Assembly (NCBI RefSeq): GCF_015207285.1
Contig: NZ_JADEXD010000024.1
Coordinates: 1 to 50,245, forward strand
Reading direction: 5' to 3'
Origin: Tychonema sp. LEGE 07203
GTDB lineage: Bacteria; Cyanobacteriota; Cyanobacteriia; Cyanobacteriales; Microcoleaceae
Length of the DNA stretch: 50,245 nt
Made by a program: the position numbers and the translations under genes. Every line of letters begins with the position of its first letter. Position 1 is the stretch's first letter. Below, in pieces: positions 8,156 through 17,663 of this stretch. A model generated the notes under the pieces. It did not search any database, was not told the DNA's origin, and was given only the letters and a program-made list of their open reading frames with translations.

Positions 8156-8884
8156 TTAAGAAATTAGCCGATCGTGGATTTCGCTGCTCATGTTGTACTC
8201 GCACTGCTGTTGCAGCGGACACTCGCAGCAGCGGGGGTTTTTGGCAGTACAAACTGCCGCCCCAAAGTCCAGCAGTCCTAAATTCCAATACCCGACTTGC
8301 TGTTTGGGAGCAACTCGTTCTGCAGCTTGCCAAAGTTCGGGCGATCGCGATTTTACCTTACCGCCGTCAATCCCAAAAAAACGCTCCAAAATCCGAGCAA
8401 CATTCGTATCGAGCACAGCTTTTGGCTGTCCGAAAGCATTAGCACAAACCGATCGCGCAATGTACTTCCCAACTCCCGGAAGTTCCAGCAACTCAGCTTC
8501 GGTGCGGGGAACATTTCCCTGATAATTTTCCAGGATCGCCCGCGCCGATTCCTGAAGCTTTTGCGCCCGGAAAAACAGACCCAAAGGCTGCAACAAACTA
8601 GCAACTTCTGCAGCAGGCGCGGCCGCCAGATCGGAGATAGTAGGATACAGACCGACAAATGCCTGATAAATGGGAGCCACAGTAGCAGCAGTAGTTTTTT
8701 GCAGCAGGAACTCAGCCACTAAAATCGAGTAGGGATCGCAGGTGCGCCGCCAAGGAAAATCCCGGAAATTTTGCTGGCCCCAAACTTTTAGCCGGCGGCA
8801 GAACCACCTGACTTTCGGCGCGTTCAAAAGCTTCGATCCAAGTTCGACATCAGAATCCAAAACAGCGGCATTTAATGCAGGCAT
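8156..8884 (-). CDS. HhH-GPD DNA glycosylase, MutY/Mig-like
   Basis: The 242-residue protein belongs to the EndoIII/MutY superfamily: ILVAEFLLQKTTAATV near residue 55, the helix-hairpin-helix LPGVGKYIARSV, catalytic Asp in VLDTNVARIL, and a 4Fe-4S loop CTAKNPRCCECPLQQQC with C-x6-C-x2-C-x5-C spacing. It lacks the C-terminal NUDIX-like domain of full MutY. At the position that is Lys in EndoIII and Ser in MutY it has Tyr (GVGKY), as in the archaeal T:G mismatch glycosylase Mig. NLGLLDFGAAVC also parallels Mig (NLGLMDFSAIIC, from memory). It therefore likely removes T or related bases from mismatches, though A/G activity cannot be excluded. It is convergent with the kinase gene. Confidence 0.8.
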   Translation of the reverse strand: MPALNAAVLDSDVELGSKLLNAPKVRWFCRRLKVWGQQNFRDFPWRRTCDPYSILVAEFLLQKTTAATVAPIYQAFVGLYPTISDLAAAPAAEVASLLQPLGLFFRAQKLQESARAILENYQGNVPRTEAELLELPGVGKYIARSVCANAFGQPKAVLDTNVARILERFFGIDGGKVKSRSPELWQAAERVAPKQQVGYWNLGLLDFGAAVCTAKNPRCCECPLQQQCEYNMSSEIHDRLIS

Positions 8885-8957
8885 TTGATTGGTATTTTTG
8901 ATAGCTTGTTAGGTTTATACTTATATAAATATAGCAGATTTAAATAAATTATAAAAC

Positions 8958-9013
8958 TCTCTTTCTCTTCTCTTGCTCTGCGTTCTCTGCGTTCTCTGCG
9001 GTTAATAAAAAAA
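8958..9013. repeat. Dispersed CTCTGCGTTCTCTGCGGTT repeat
   Basis: A pyrimidine-rich run (CTTTCTCTTCTCTTG) leads into two CTCTGCGTT copies, then CTCTGCGGTTAATAAAAAAA. The same element recurs at 10762-10829, 11265-11308 (inverted) and 32046-32095, with a diverged copy at 41756-41802. It lies upstream of the aldehyde dehydrogenase gene. Confidence 0.85.
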
Positions 9014-9184
9014 GCCCGATCGAGCATCCGCCAGACCCAAAAACCGCAAAAATACTTTAATCTCAAATCAACCAACAATGTAAAATTTTGTATAGGAAAC
9101 GACCGAAGTTCCAAAAAATAGACGATAGTTGACATTTAAGAGATTTCAAAAATCCGCAAAAACAAATTTAAAGCAGGTAATAAA

Positions 9185-10705
9185 ATGGTAGTAGCAGCAC
9201 AAGTTCAATCCAACAATCAATCAATTTTTCAAGCTCGTTACGACAACTTTATCGGCGGTAAGTGGATAGCGCCGGTGAAAGGGAAATACTCAGAAAACCT
9301 GTCTCCAATTACAGGAAAATCAATTTGTCAAATCGCCCGATCGAGCGCCGAGGATGTAGAATTGGCACTCGATGCCGCCCACAGCGCGAAAGACAAGTGG
9401 GGCAAGACGAGTCCAGCAGACAGGGCGCGAGTGTTGCACAAAATAGCCGATCGCATGGAAGAAAACCTCGATCGCCTAGCCACCGCCGAAACCTGGGACA
9501 ACGGCAAACCAATTCGCGAAACCCGGCTCGCAGACATCCCGCTGGCGATCGACCATTTCCGCTACTTCGCCAGCTGCATCCGAGCCCAAGAAGGGTCGAT
9601 CGGCGAACTCGACGGAACAACAGTCGCCTACCACTTCCACGAACCCCTAGGCGTCATCGGACAAATCATCCCCTGGAACTTCCCGATACTAATGGCCGCC
9701 TGGAAACTCGCCCCAGCCCTCGCCGCCGGTAACTGCGTAGTCCTCAAACCAGCCGGGCCCACCCCCGCCTCAATCTTGGTACTGATGGAAATCATCGCCG
9801 ACTTAGTACCGGATGGCACAATCAACGTCGTCAACGGGCCCGGTGCCGAAATCGGCAAAATCCTCGCCACCAGCCCCCGGATTGCCAAAGTAGCCTTCAC
9901 CGGCGAAACAACTACGGGCCGGCTGATTATGCAGTACGCCTCCCAAAACGTCATCCCGGTAACACTAGAATTAGGCGGCAAATCCCCCAACATTTTCTTT
10001 GAAGATGTCTGCGCCCAAGACGACGAATTCCTCGACAAAGCAATCGAAGGATTTGTGATGTTTGCCTTCAACCAAGGCGAAGTTTGCACCTGTCCATCGC
10101 GGGCGTTAATTCAGGAGTCAATCTACGATCGATTTATGGAAAGGGCGATCGATCGCATCCGCCAAATCAAACAAAACAACCCCCTAGATCCGACAACCGC
10201 CCTCGGCGCGCAAGTCTCCATCAACCAGATGGAAAAAATCGCCGAATACGTCAAAATCGGACACGCCGAAGGCGCAGAATGTCTAATTGGAGGCGAAAGA
10301 AACATCCTATCCGGCGACTTGCAAGAAGGCTATTACTTCCAGCCAACAGTCTTCAAAGGAAACAACAAAATGCGAATTTTCCAAGAAGAAATCTTCGGCC
10401 CAGTATTAGCTGTCACCACATTCAAAGACGAAACCGAAGCCTTAGAAATTGCCAACGATACCCTCTACGGCTTAGGTGCAGGAGTTTGGACTCGCGACAT
10501 CAACACCGCCTACCGCATGGGCCGCGCCGTTCAAGCAGGCCGCGTGTGGACAAACTGCTATCATTTGTATCCCGCCCACGCAGCCTTCGGCGGCTACAAA
10601 TCATCCGGAATCGGGCGAGAAAATCACAAAATGATGCTCGATCACTACCAACAAACCAAGAACCTGCTAGTCAGCTACAGCCCCAAAGCTTTAGGCTTCT
10701 TCTAA
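9185..10705 (+). CDS. NAD(P)-dependent aldehyde dehydrogenase (ExaC/acetaldehyde type)
   Basis: This 506-residue, full-length class 3-like aldehyde dehydrogenase oxidises an aldehyde, probably acetaldehyde or another short-chain aldehyde, to the acid. The general base E262 lies in [10 protein letters not shown] and the nucleophile C301 in [16 protein letters not shown] near 161-167 and FTGETTTGR near 238-246 mark the coenzyme site. The QGEVCTC context and the DUF779 gene 167 bases downstream on the same strand are typical of ExaC/AldB-type acetaldehyde dehydrogenases. GCAGGT lies 9 bases before the ATG. The flanking CTCTGCG repeats bracket the gene. Confidence 0.93.
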   Translation: MVVAAQVQSNNQSIFQARYDNFIGGKWIAPVKGKYSENLSPITGKSICQIARSSAEDVELALDAAHSAKDKWGKTSPADRARVLHKIADRMEENLDRLATAETWDNGKPIRETRLADIPLAIDHFRYFASCIRAQEGSIGELDGTTVAYHFHEPLGVIGQIIPWNFPILMAAWKLAPALAAGNCVVLKPAGPTPASILVLMEIIADLVPDGTINVVNGPGAEIGKILATSPRIAKVAFTGETTTGRLIMQYASQNVIPVTLELGGKSPNIFFEDVCAQDDEFLDKAIEGFVMFAFNQGEVCTCPSRALIQESIYDRFMERAIDRIRQIKQNNPLDPTTALGAQVSINQMEKIAEYVKIGHAEGAECLIGGERNILSGDLQEGYYFQPTVFKGNNKMRIFQEEIFGPVLAVTTFKDETEALEIANDTLYGLGAGVWTRDINTAYRMGRAVQAGRVWTNCYHLYPAHAAFGGYKSSGIGRENHKMMLDHYQQTKNLLVSYSPKALGFF

Positions 10706-10761
10706 GGTTTTAAGTCATTGGGAACGAAAAAGGAAGAAGGACAAACTTCAATGATTCGTCA

Positions 10762-10829
10762 ACTCCTTCTTTCTCTCTTTCCTCTCCTTCTCTGCGCCCT
10801 CTGCGCCCTCTGCGGTTAATAAAAAAAAT
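10762..10829. repeat. Dispersed CTCTGCGCC repeat
   Basis: A copy of the family seen at 8958, with CTCTGCGCC twice and CTCTGCGGTTAATAAAAAAAA at the end. It lies between the aldehyde dehydrogenase and DUF779 genes, facing the inverted copy at 11265-11308 beyond DUF779. Confidence 0.85.
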
Positions 10830-10872
10830 CTCATTCACAAACAAAATAAAACTGCCATAAAAACAGGATAAA

Positions 10873-11220
10873 ATGGAAAATATCCAAAAAGTCACCGCAA
10901 CAGAAGCCGCCTTAAAACTAATCAACCATCTCAAAACTCAACACGGACAATTGATGTTTCACCAATCCGGCGGTTGCTGCGACGGTAGTTCCCCCATGTG
11001 CTATCCCGATGGCGAATTGATAATCGGTGATGGTGATGTATTGCTAGGAAAAATCGGCGGTTGTCCTTTTTATATTGCAGCGCAGCAATACGAACATTGG
11101 AAGAAAACGCAGTTAATTATTGATGTAGTATCCGGGCCCGGAGGCAGCGATTTTTCCCTGGAAGGGCCGGATGGAGAGCGTTTTATTACTCGCTCCCGCT
11201 TGTTTGTTAATGCTGATTGA
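10873..11220 (+). CDS. DUF779 family protein
   Basis: The 115-residue protein matches DUF779: FHQSGGCCDGSSPMCYP near residues 35-51 with three conserved cysteines, then GGCPFYIAAQQYEHWKKTQL and a C-terminal SLEGPDGERFITRSRLF. DUF779 genes are commonly found beside acetaldehyde-type aldehyde dehydrogenases, as here, which suggests a role in the same pathway. The cysteine-rich patch could bind metal or a cluster; that is inference. An AAACAGGAT stretch lies just upstream of the ATG. It is flanked on both sides by inverted copies of the CTCTGCG repeat. Confidence 0.88.
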   Translation: MENIQKVTATEAALKLINHLKTQHGQLMFHQSGGCCDGSSPMCYPDGELIIGDGDVLLGKIGGCPFYIAAQQYEHWKKTQLIIDVVSGPGGSDFSLEGPDGERFITRSRLFVNAD

Positions 11221-11264
11221 CTTTGTTTAGTTTGATTTTTGCTGCAGCAATTTTATTTGCAATG

Positions 11265-11308
11265 AACCGCAGAGGGCGCAGAGAAAGAGGAAAGAGGAAA
11301 GAGAGAAA
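11265..11308. repeat. Dispersed CTCTGCGCC repeat, inverted copy
   Basis: AACCGCAGAGGGCGCAGAG followed by a GA-rich run (AAAGAGGAAAGAGGAAAGAG) is the reverse complement of the element at 10762-10829, so the DUF779 gene lies between inverted copies. Confidence 0.85.
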
Positions 11309-11355
11309 TAATATTTCTATTGAGAAGTTGGCGTTTTTTGCTGTGTTTACTTTGT

Positions 11356-11823
11356 TTAGGACAAACGTATTTCTTCAATAAATGAGATGCCATCGAAAAT
11401 GCTGTTTTTAAAGGCTTGAGTGCTGCGAACTCGCTGATTTTTGCTGAGTAATGTCATTGTTTCTACGAAGGTTATCAGTGCGCTATCTTGGGTTTTAGTT
11501 GCCCGAAAGCAAACGGTTTCTTGGCCTGCATCCCACGCAATTGCCTCAAAGTCAGAATAACTGCTGGAAGACAGTTTCAAAATCTGATTTTCAAACTGTC
11601 CTTGAAAATTTAGCTGGAGGCGAGAACCGTCTGAGTATTGGTAATTATTAACTTGTCGGTAGTGACTTCCTTCAATCGTTACGGTAAAATTACCGAAGAA
11701 GCTGTGAGAAAACTGTCCGCGAGTATCGGTTTTAATGTACTCGCCTTGCCAAGTGCCAATGTGACGTGTGAAAATTTCCGGTACTTTTTCTAAATCAGGA
11801 GGGTAAGATATATTTTCTGACAT
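11356..11823 (-). CDS. Lipocalin-like (DUF3598-type?) protein
   Basis: This 155-residue protein begins MSENISYPPDLEKVPEIFTR and continues HIGTWQGEYIKTD with strand-rich segments (HSFFGNFTVTIEG, HYRQVNNYQYSDGSRLQLNF). The opening GTWQGEY pattern and beta-rich makeup resemble lipocalin-like cyanobacterial families such as DUF3598, but I am not sure of the family. It begins 23 bases after the end of the FAD monooxygenase gene on the same strand, so the pair is probably one operon and it may act on the same small molecule. AGGAGT lies 7 bases before the ATG. Confidence 0.6.
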   Translation of the reverse strand: MSENISYPPDLEKVPEIFTRHIGTWQGEYIKTDTRGQFSHSFFGNFTVTIEGSHYRQVNNYQYSDGSRLQLNFQGQFENQILKLSSSSYSDFEAIAWDAGQETVCFRATKTQDSALITFVETMTLLSKNQRVRSTQAFKNSIFDGISFIEEIRLS

Positions 11824-11846
11824 CGGGATACTCCTATTTGCTGTTT

Positions 11847-12917
11847 CTAGCGGCGACCTATTTTTAGGCTCATTTCCCGGCTAGTGCGTTGATATTCGTG
11901 GACAATCGGTAATCTTTCGGCTTGGAATTTTTCGAGCGCTTCGGGAATATTCGCACTCTCTGCTAGATGTTTGGTTAAATACAAGCCATCTTCCCAACCT
12001 GATGTCATTCCTCTAGCGCGTGTGGAACTTTTGGCGTGGGCTGCATCTCCTATTAAGATAACACGACCGTCATAGATTTTTGGTAGGGGGTCAATGTCGT
12101 AGGAAAAACGACAGACAATGTTTTCTAAAGGGGTTGATTCTATAAGTTTTCGGGCATCGTCTGGGAGTTTTGCTAGTTCTTGGGGAGGAATGGTAGTATT
12201 GTTAGGTTGCAGTTTCCCGATTTCGGAGTCGGTGCGTTCTTTTTCGATGAAGAAACCCCAATGAGTTCGACCTCCACCTATGTGAAAGAAGTTGGCATAA
12301 ATTCCCCTACCGCGTACATACACAAAAAAGTTTCCTTCGGGACAGAATCTGTTATCTTCGACTATTCCTCGCCAGACGATATCGCCTAAATAGAATAGTT
12401 CTACATCTGGAACTATAGATTGACGAACTTTTGAGAGGATTCCATCGGCACCAATTAACAGATGGCCTTCCCATTTAGTGCCGTCTTTAAAGTGGGCGGT
12501 CGCGCTGCGATCGGTTTGGGCGATCGATGCTAATTCTGCATTAAAATGAAGGCATTCTGGGGGTAATTCGTCGAGGATTGCTTCTAATATAGCTTTGCGG
12601 TGTACCAGCATTCCGGGGAGTTCGTTTTCTTCGTAGGTTACGGGTTCGGAATTGATGACACCGCCCCGGAGGTTGCGAAACTCGAATACTTTGACAGCAT
12701 CGCCTGAGTCGATAATTTTTTGGGTGATTTTCGGGTTTCCTTGATGCAGTGCTTGCATACCTGCTTGCACGATCAGGATACCGCAGCCGTCGGTGCGCGG
12801 ATGGGGTGCTTTTTCAAACAAGTCAACCTGAAACCCTTGTTGAATCAGCAAAACTGCTAGATAAGCTCCTGATGTTCCTGCGCCGATAATACCTATCCGG
12901 GTGTGGGACGGAACCAT
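11847..12917 (-). CDS. FAD-dependent monooxygenase (PHBH/UbiH-like)
   Basis: This 356-residue flavoprotein has the Rossmann motif GIIGAGTSGAYLA near residues 9-21, the DG motif LIGADGILSKVR near 154-165, and the FAD-ribityl motif VILIGDAAHAKSS near 286-298. These are the three signatures of group A aromatic hydroxylases. It should use NAD(P)H and O2 to hydroxylate an aromatic or polyene-like substrate; nothing identifies the substrate. ATG at 12917 puts the Rossmann motif at the usual distance from the N-terminus. It is first in a probable two-gene operon with the lipocalin-like gene. Confidence 0.83.
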   Translation of the reverse strand: MVPSHTRIGIIGAGTSGAYLAVLLIQQGFQVDLFEKAPHPRTDGCGILIVQAGMQALHQGNPKITQKIIDSGDAVKVFEFRNLRGGVINSEPVTYEENELPGMLVHRKAILEAILDELPPECLHFNAELASIAQTDRSATAHFKDGTKWEGHLLIGADGILSKVRQSIVPDVELFYLGDIVWRGIVEDNRFCPEGNFFVYVRGRGIYANFFHIGGGRTHWGFFIEKERTDSEIGKLQPNNTTIPPQELAKLPDDARKLIESTPLENIVCRFSYDIDPLPKIYDGRVILIGDAAHAKSSTRARGMTSGWEDGLYLTKHLAESANIPEALEKFQAERLPIVHEYQRTSREMSLKIGRR

Positions 12918-13128
12918 TTGTGCTGCTCCTGATTTAAGATGGTCGATCGCTCCTCAATTATTATTGTAGTTAAGGAAAATCAAATTTGGCCGATCGCCCA
13001 ATTGCCGATCGAGCTTTTGCTAATAGCGACAGGTTTCAAGCTGCCGCTAAATTGAGTATCTGGGCCGATGCAGGATTAATTATTATTTGCTGACTTCAAA
13101 ATTTTCGCCTTCAAAACTTAAGCCTACT

Positions 13129-13680
13129 TTAAGCTTCAGTATTTTTAATTAAAGCCAATTCAATTTTTTCATCAGGCTTTTGAGTCACTTGTGCGTGCAA
13201 GCCAGGGCCAAAGAATTTAGCTATTTTTTCTTGCTTTTCTTCCCAAACTTCGATCGGTATCAGCGGCGAATAAAACTCTAGAATTAACCCGTAAGCACCA
13301 TCCACATCTACTTCCCGCAACCCTTGGAGGACAGGCCGTTCCTCGTCTGTCGGGGCCAGCCCCAAGCGCTCCAGAGCATCATCTAAGTGCGCGGGTTGGC
13401 CGTAGCGAAATCGGGTGACATCTTTGCGGACTTGGTTTTGAGTATCTGTGGCCTGACTTTCTCGCAGGAGGAGAACTTCGGGAGAAGTTGGTTGGGTAAA
13501 CTCCGCTGGTTCTAATTCGGCGGCTTTCAGGGCCAATCCTCCCAACAACAGCGGAATTCCATAAAAAAACCCGGCTAGATTTAAGGTAGGTTTGTCGGTG
13601 AAGTAGGCATAAAACCCGACTACTGCTAGGATACCGCCCACAACTAAGGCTAGGCTTGCTAAAGAAGTTTTACGTAACAT
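13129..13680 (-). CDS. DUF2854 family protein
   Basis: The protein has 183 residues from ATG at 13680 (MLRKTSLASLALVVGG). Two hydrophobic segments follow (LALVVGGILAVVGFYAYF and LAGFFYGIPLLLGGLALKAAEL), then a soluble domain with RKDVTRFRYGQPAHLDDALERLG. This matches DUF2854, conserved in cyanobacteria and plastids, function unknown. An 86-codon upstream extension to 13938 is open but has no protein-like character and spoils the N-terminal membrane segment, so I reject it. It is divergent from the small gene at 13999. Confidence 0.8.
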   Translation of the reverse strand: MLRKTSLASLALVVGGILAVVGFYAYFTDKPTLNLAGFFYGIPLLLGGLALKAAELEPAEFTQPTSPEVLLLRESQATDTQNQVRKDVTRFRYGQPAHLDDALERLGLAPTDEERPVLQGLREVDVDGAYGLILEFYSPLIPIEVWEEKQEKIAKFFGPGLHAQVTQKPDEKIELALIKNTEA

Positions 13681-13998
13681 ATTCGTGAGGTAAGTAGTCG
13701 GACAGAAACAAGATACTTTAATTATTATCGGGCAATAAGTCTGGAATAAATTTAGTTTTTTGTCAAAATACCTGCAAAAACTGCTAGCGTCAATAAGGGC
13801 GGGAGCGCTGCGCTCGCACAATTTTGCCTCTGGCTGCCAAAACTTATCCCGCTTTCCCCGGCGGCCTTGCGACTGGTAAATATCCGTGTAAATTGTGCGG
13901 CGCGGGTTCCAGAAGGCGATCGAGATCGGCAGTATCATTAAAGTATAGAGAGTTGAGCCCGCGATCGACCATCTTGCCCTTTCAACCTATTTTCGGAC

Positions 13999-14259
13999 AT
14001 GATCGAAGACGAAGACAGAAAAACTGCGGTCACAAACAAGTCGGTTCTAGAGCAGATTAACTCGCTCAAACGCGAAGATGAAAGGCTTTATAATATCTTA
14101 GCGATCGATGTCTGGGCCCTAGCCAAGACGATGGACGAATATCAACCGGGATTTTGGTCGGCTTTTATGAAAAATCGCGAGAAAGCTCTGAAGCGATTTT
14201 TAACTGAAGTTATGAAAAACAAACCCGCAGATTCTAAGCGTCCGCCTTTTCTGCGCTGA
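13999..14259 (+). CDS. Small protein of unknown function
   Basis: An 86-residue, charged, helical protein (MIEDEDRKTAVTNKSVLEQI ... WALAKTMDEYQPGFWSAFMK) ending in KRPPFLR. Its composition and HIP1-containing codons look like native cyanobacterial coding sequence. I do not recognise a domain and there is no signal or membrane segment. Another small gene on the same strand follows 192 bases later. The ATG lies after a weak AT-rich leader with no clear ribosome site. Confidence 0.6.
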   Translation: MIEDEDRKTAVTNKSVLEQINSLKREDERLYNILAIDVWALAKTMDEYQPGFWSAFMKNREKALKRFLTEVMKNKPADSKRPPFLR

Positions 14260-14451
14260 AGTTTAGCTGATTTTTTGAGGTACAATCAAAATATAACACA
14301 GATTCAAAAACCCCGATCGCGTTCGTCACTTACAATATAAAGAACAGTGGAGGACGAACTCCTCAAATCCATGTCGGCGAATTAAAAATTCTCGCCTGTT
14401 CGCAGGGGGAATGTCAAATATTTTTGTTAATAGTAGCAAAGGCGAAAAACA

Positions 14452-14622
14452 ATGGATGCACAGACAATTAAAGAGCGCGTAGCAGAAATCGAAATCAAGC
14501 GGGAATCTCTCGTGCGGCTTTTAGACCGATCGGACTTGGGAGCTCTGAGAATCGATGTCAGTCAGGCGATCGAGGAAATTGACGATTTGTTAGAAGAATT
14601 TAAGCGTACTTTTAACAGTTAA
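14452..14622 (+). CDS. Small coiled-coil-like protein
   Basis: A 56-residue frame: MDAQTIKERVAEIEIKRESL, then VRLLDRSDLGALRIDVSQAI and EEIDDLLEEFKRTFNS. Heptad-like charged/hydrophobic spacing suggests a single amphipathic helix or short coiled coil. Codon use matches the neighbours and a HIP1-like GGCGATCGAGG lies inside. I recognise no family; it looks like a small conserved cyanobacterial protein rather than a chance frame. It stops just before a long heptamer repeat. Confidence 0.6.
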   Translation: MDAQTIKERVAEIEIKRESLVRLLDRSDLGALRIDVSQAIEEIDDLLEEFKRTFNS

Positions 14623-14627
14623 TAGTC

Positions 14628-15056
14628 ATTAGTCATTAGTCATTAGTTGTTAGTTGTTAGTTGTTAGTTGTTGGTTGTTAGTTGTTGGTTGTTGGTTGTT
14701 AGTCAACAGTCAACAGTCAACAGTCAACAGTCAACAGTCAACAGTCAACAGTCAACAGTCAACAGTCAACAGTCAACAGTCAACAGTCATCAGTCATTAG
14801 TCATCAGTTGTTAGCTAAGCGGCAGCGAATTTAATTTTTATAGTTATGTTAGTAAAAAAAATGTGGGTTCCAGAACCCGCCATGACATAGAAAATTAAAT
14901 GCACAATAGCTTAATAGGTAACAAGAACCGACAACTGCAAACTTGACTAATGACTAATGACTGTTGACTGATGACTAAGGACTAACAACTGAGGGCGGAC
15001 ACGCACCGTTCACCGCCCCTAGTAACAACTAACCACTAACAACTAACCACTATTGA
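14628..15056. repeat. Heptanucleotide repeats: (GTTGTTA)n, (CAGTCAA)n and relatives
   Basis: From about 14628 to 14820 there are successive blocks of GTCATTA, GTTGTTA/GTTGGTT and an uninterrupted (CAGTCAA)n run of about a dozen copies (14706-14790). A second AT-rich stretch with ACTAATG, CTGTTGA and CTAACAA units runs up to the end of ppk1. This is STRR-type DNA. I see no gene in the 430-base gap between the small gene and ppk1. Confidence 0.9.
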
Positions 15057-17240
15057 CTAATTCATCGCCATATCCATCAAAATCTGTTGCGAACTAACCT
15101 CCGGGTTATTAGCAGGCGGCCGCCGCTGAGAATAGTGTCCCCCAGGCTGCAAATCCCAGGCTTGACGGTTGTCCGCCAACATCACACCCAAAATTTCTTG
15201 TAACTCCATCACTATAATCGGATCTTCCACTTGGACGATCGCCTCAACCCGTCTTGTGAGATTGCGCTGCATCCAGTCAGCAGAACCAATATACACCTCT
15301 TCGTCGCCACCGTTGAAAAAATAAAACATCCGCGAATGCTCTAAAAAGCGGCCGATAATGCTGATAACCTTGATATTTTCGCTAACACCCTCAACGCCCG
15401 GACGCAAACAGCAAATCCCCCGCACAATCAAATCAATTTTAACTCCCGCTTGCGAAGCTTCGTACAAAGCAACAATGATTTGAGGGTCAACTAAAGCATT
15501 CATTTTAGCGACAATCCGGCCGCAGCTACCCATGCCGCTATCAGCATTCGATTGGCAGAATTCTACCTCGCGGCGGATTAATGCTAAAAATCGATCGCGC
15601 ATATTGACCGGCGCAACCAACAATTTTCGATAAGATATCTGCCGCGAATAACCGGTTAAATAATTAAACAAGTCCGTCAAATCCGCACCCAAATCTTCGC
15701 GACAACTCAACAAACCCACATCAGTATACAGTCCAGCCGTTTTCGGGTTGTAATTCCCAGTGCCGATGTGGACGTAGCGGCGAATAAATCCGTCCTCGCG
15801 GCGCACTACCATCACAATTTTCGTGTGGGTTTTTAGTCCCACCAAACCGTAAACAACGTGCACTCCAGCTTGTTCTAACTTGCGAGCCCAATTAATGTTA
15901 TTTTCTTCGTCAAACCGGGCTTTGAGTTCGACCAAAACGGCTACTTGCTTGCCGTTTTCGGCTGCTTCAATTAAAGAACTGACGATCGGCGAATCACCAG
16001 AAGTGCGGTATAAAGTCATCTTAATAGCTAACACGGAGCGATCGTGCGCCGCCTCAGTAATAAACCGTTGCACCGTCGCCGCAAACGAGTGATAGGGATG
16101 GTGCAGCATCACATCTCCCTGGCGGATAGTCGTGAAAATATCCTCACCATCCCCAAAATCCAACATCGATTTGCCTAAAACTATTGGCGATTGCGAGTTT
16201 CGCAAGCGCGGCGGCACCACTGGAGTCCACGGGGGGTCTTTGAGTTCCGGCACCGGCAGCCCGACAAAAGACATCAAATCCTTGAGGCCTAGCAGCCCCT
16301 CTACGACGTAAACATCCTGCTCTCGGAGATCCAACTCATCCTTCAACATATCTCGCACAGCAGGCGGCATAACCGCTTGAATTTCCAGGCGCACCGCAGA
16401 ACCTGTAAACCGGCGCTTGCGGAGTTCCTGTTCAATGGCCAGCAGCAAATCCTCCGCCTCATCTTCCTCCACAGTCAAATCCGCATTGCGAGTAATGCGG
16501 AACGGGTGATATTCCTGAATGTCCATCCCCGGAAACAAAGCCTCTAAATTGTGGGCGATTACCTGTTCGAGAGGTACTCCCGTCCACACAGAAGACTTGC
16601 CTTTTTGCTGCCACTGCAAATCCCCCGGTAGCTGCAAAAATCGGGGCAGCACCTGCGGTACTTTGACGCGGGCAAACAATTCCTCCTGGGTGTTGGGGTC
16701 TCTGACAACTACTGCTAGATTGAGGCTGAGGTTGGAAAGAAACGGGAACGGATGGCTGGGGTCAACCGCTAGGGGTGTGAGTACGGGAAATACTTGTTCT
16801 TTGAAGTAGCGGTGCAAGTAATTCCGCTGTTCTTGATTGAGGTCGATGTAGTCGAAAATGTGGATGCCGTTTGCTGCTAATTTCGGCCGCAGGGTTTGGT
16901 CAAAATAGGCGTGTTGCTGAGTCACCATCGGCAACAGGCGCTTGTGGATGGCATCTAGCTGTTCTTGGGGTTTGCTGCCGTCGGGGGTCAATTTGCTGAC
17001 TTTTGCTTCTACTTGCTGTTTGAGCGCGGCTACTCGCACCATAAAGTATTCGTCTAGGTTTGAGCTAAAAATTGCCAGGAATTTGAGTCTTTCTAGGAGC
17101 GGCGTGCGGGGGTCGAGGGCTTCGTGAAGCACGCGGTTGTTGAACTCCAGCCAGCTTTGTTCTCGGTTGAAGTAGTATTGGGGATCGCTGAGGTTGATTG
17201 GGGCCGGGTTTTTGGCGGGGGTTTTTTTTGGCTTAGACAT
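15057..17240 (-). CDS. ppk1: Polyphosphate kinase 1
   Basis: Ppk1 polymerises the gamma phosphate of ATP into polyphosphate and works in reverse. The 727-residue protein starts MSKPKKTPAKNPAPINLSDP and enters the N-domain at YFNREQSWLEFNNRVLHEA. The autophosphorylated histidine is H491 in YVHIGTGNYNPKTAGLYTD and the second catalytic histidine H635 is in RFLEHSRMFYFF. ATG at 17240 gives the family's usual length; an open extension up to 17636 is not protein-like. It is divergent from the glpX-type gene. The last codons fall next to the heptamer repeats. Confidence 0.95.
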   Translation of the reverse strand: MSKPKKTPAKNPAPINLSDPQYYFNREQSWLEFNNRVLHEALDPRTPLLERLKFLAIFSSNLDEYFMVRVAALKQQVEAKVSKLTPDGSKPQEQLDAIHKRLLPMVTQQHAYFDQTLRPKLAANGIHIFDYIDLNQEQRNYLHRYFKEQVFPVLTPLAVDPSHPFPFLSNLSLNLAVVVRDPNTQEELFARVKVPQVLPRFLQLPGDLQWQQKGKSSVWTGVPLEQVIAHNLEALFPGMDIQEYHPFRITRNADLTVEEDEAEDLLLAIEQELRKRRFTGSAVRLEIQAVMPPAVRDMLKDELDLREQDVYVVEGLLGLKDLMSFVGLPVPELKDPPWTPVVPPRLRNSQSPIVLGKSMLDFGDGEDIFTTIRQGDVMLHHPYHSFAATVQRFITEAAHDRSVLAIKMTLYRTSGDSPIVSSLIEAAENGKQVAVLVELKARFDEENNINWARKLEQAGVHVVYGLVGLKTHTKIVMVVRREDGFIRRYVHIGTGNYNPKTAGLYTDVGLLSCREDLGADLTDLFNYLTGYSRQISYRKLLVAPVNMRDRFLALIRREVEFCQSNADSGMGSCGRIVAKMNALVDPQIIVALYEASQAGVKIDLIVRGICCLRPGVEGVSENIKVISIIGRFLEHSRMFYFFNGGDEEVYIGSADWMQRNLTRRVEAIVQVEDPIIVMELQEILGVMLADNRQAWDLQPGGHYSQRRPPANNPEVSSQQILMDMAMN

Positions 17241-17663
17241 GGTTCGGGAGTCTTGGGGAGGCTCGGTGGTATCTGTACAATTTAGTATCGCAGCAGTATT
17301 GCGGTAGCGGCGCAGCAGCGGGCGATCGAAATCGCGGTCAATACAGACAAAACCCGATCGAGCCAGGGGTTTGGCCTGTGGAAAACTTATAATTAAAATC
17401 AGCAGTTTCAAGTAAGGACGCGCTGATTTCTCGGCACTGCGTATATAAAAATACAGTAAAAATACAGTGGGCTGCGGGAACATCACATCTCTCCCGCACC
17501 CCGCATCCCACACCCCTCCGACCCAGACAGACAGAAAGAAGCAAAAGTTAACACAAACAAACCAACTGCTTGCGCTCGCAGAGATCCCCGCCTCTGATAA
17601 ACTTGATGGCTGGGAGTGCAAAAGAAGCACAGGCAAGCATCAGCAGTTGGGAGGAAATAGTTC
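17241..17663. other. Intergenic region between divergent ppk1 and glpX genes
   Basis: No gene is supported. The region contains AT-rich GTATATAAAAATACAGTAAAAATACAG near 17441-17468, where AAAATACAG occurs twice, then a CT-rich leader. It must hold promoters for both genes, but I cannot place the boxes with confidence. Confidence 0.4.

Noticed and set aside
17241-17636. N-terminal extension of ppk1
   Set aside because: The frame is open but reads as non-coding DNA; ATG at 17240 gives the normal family length.
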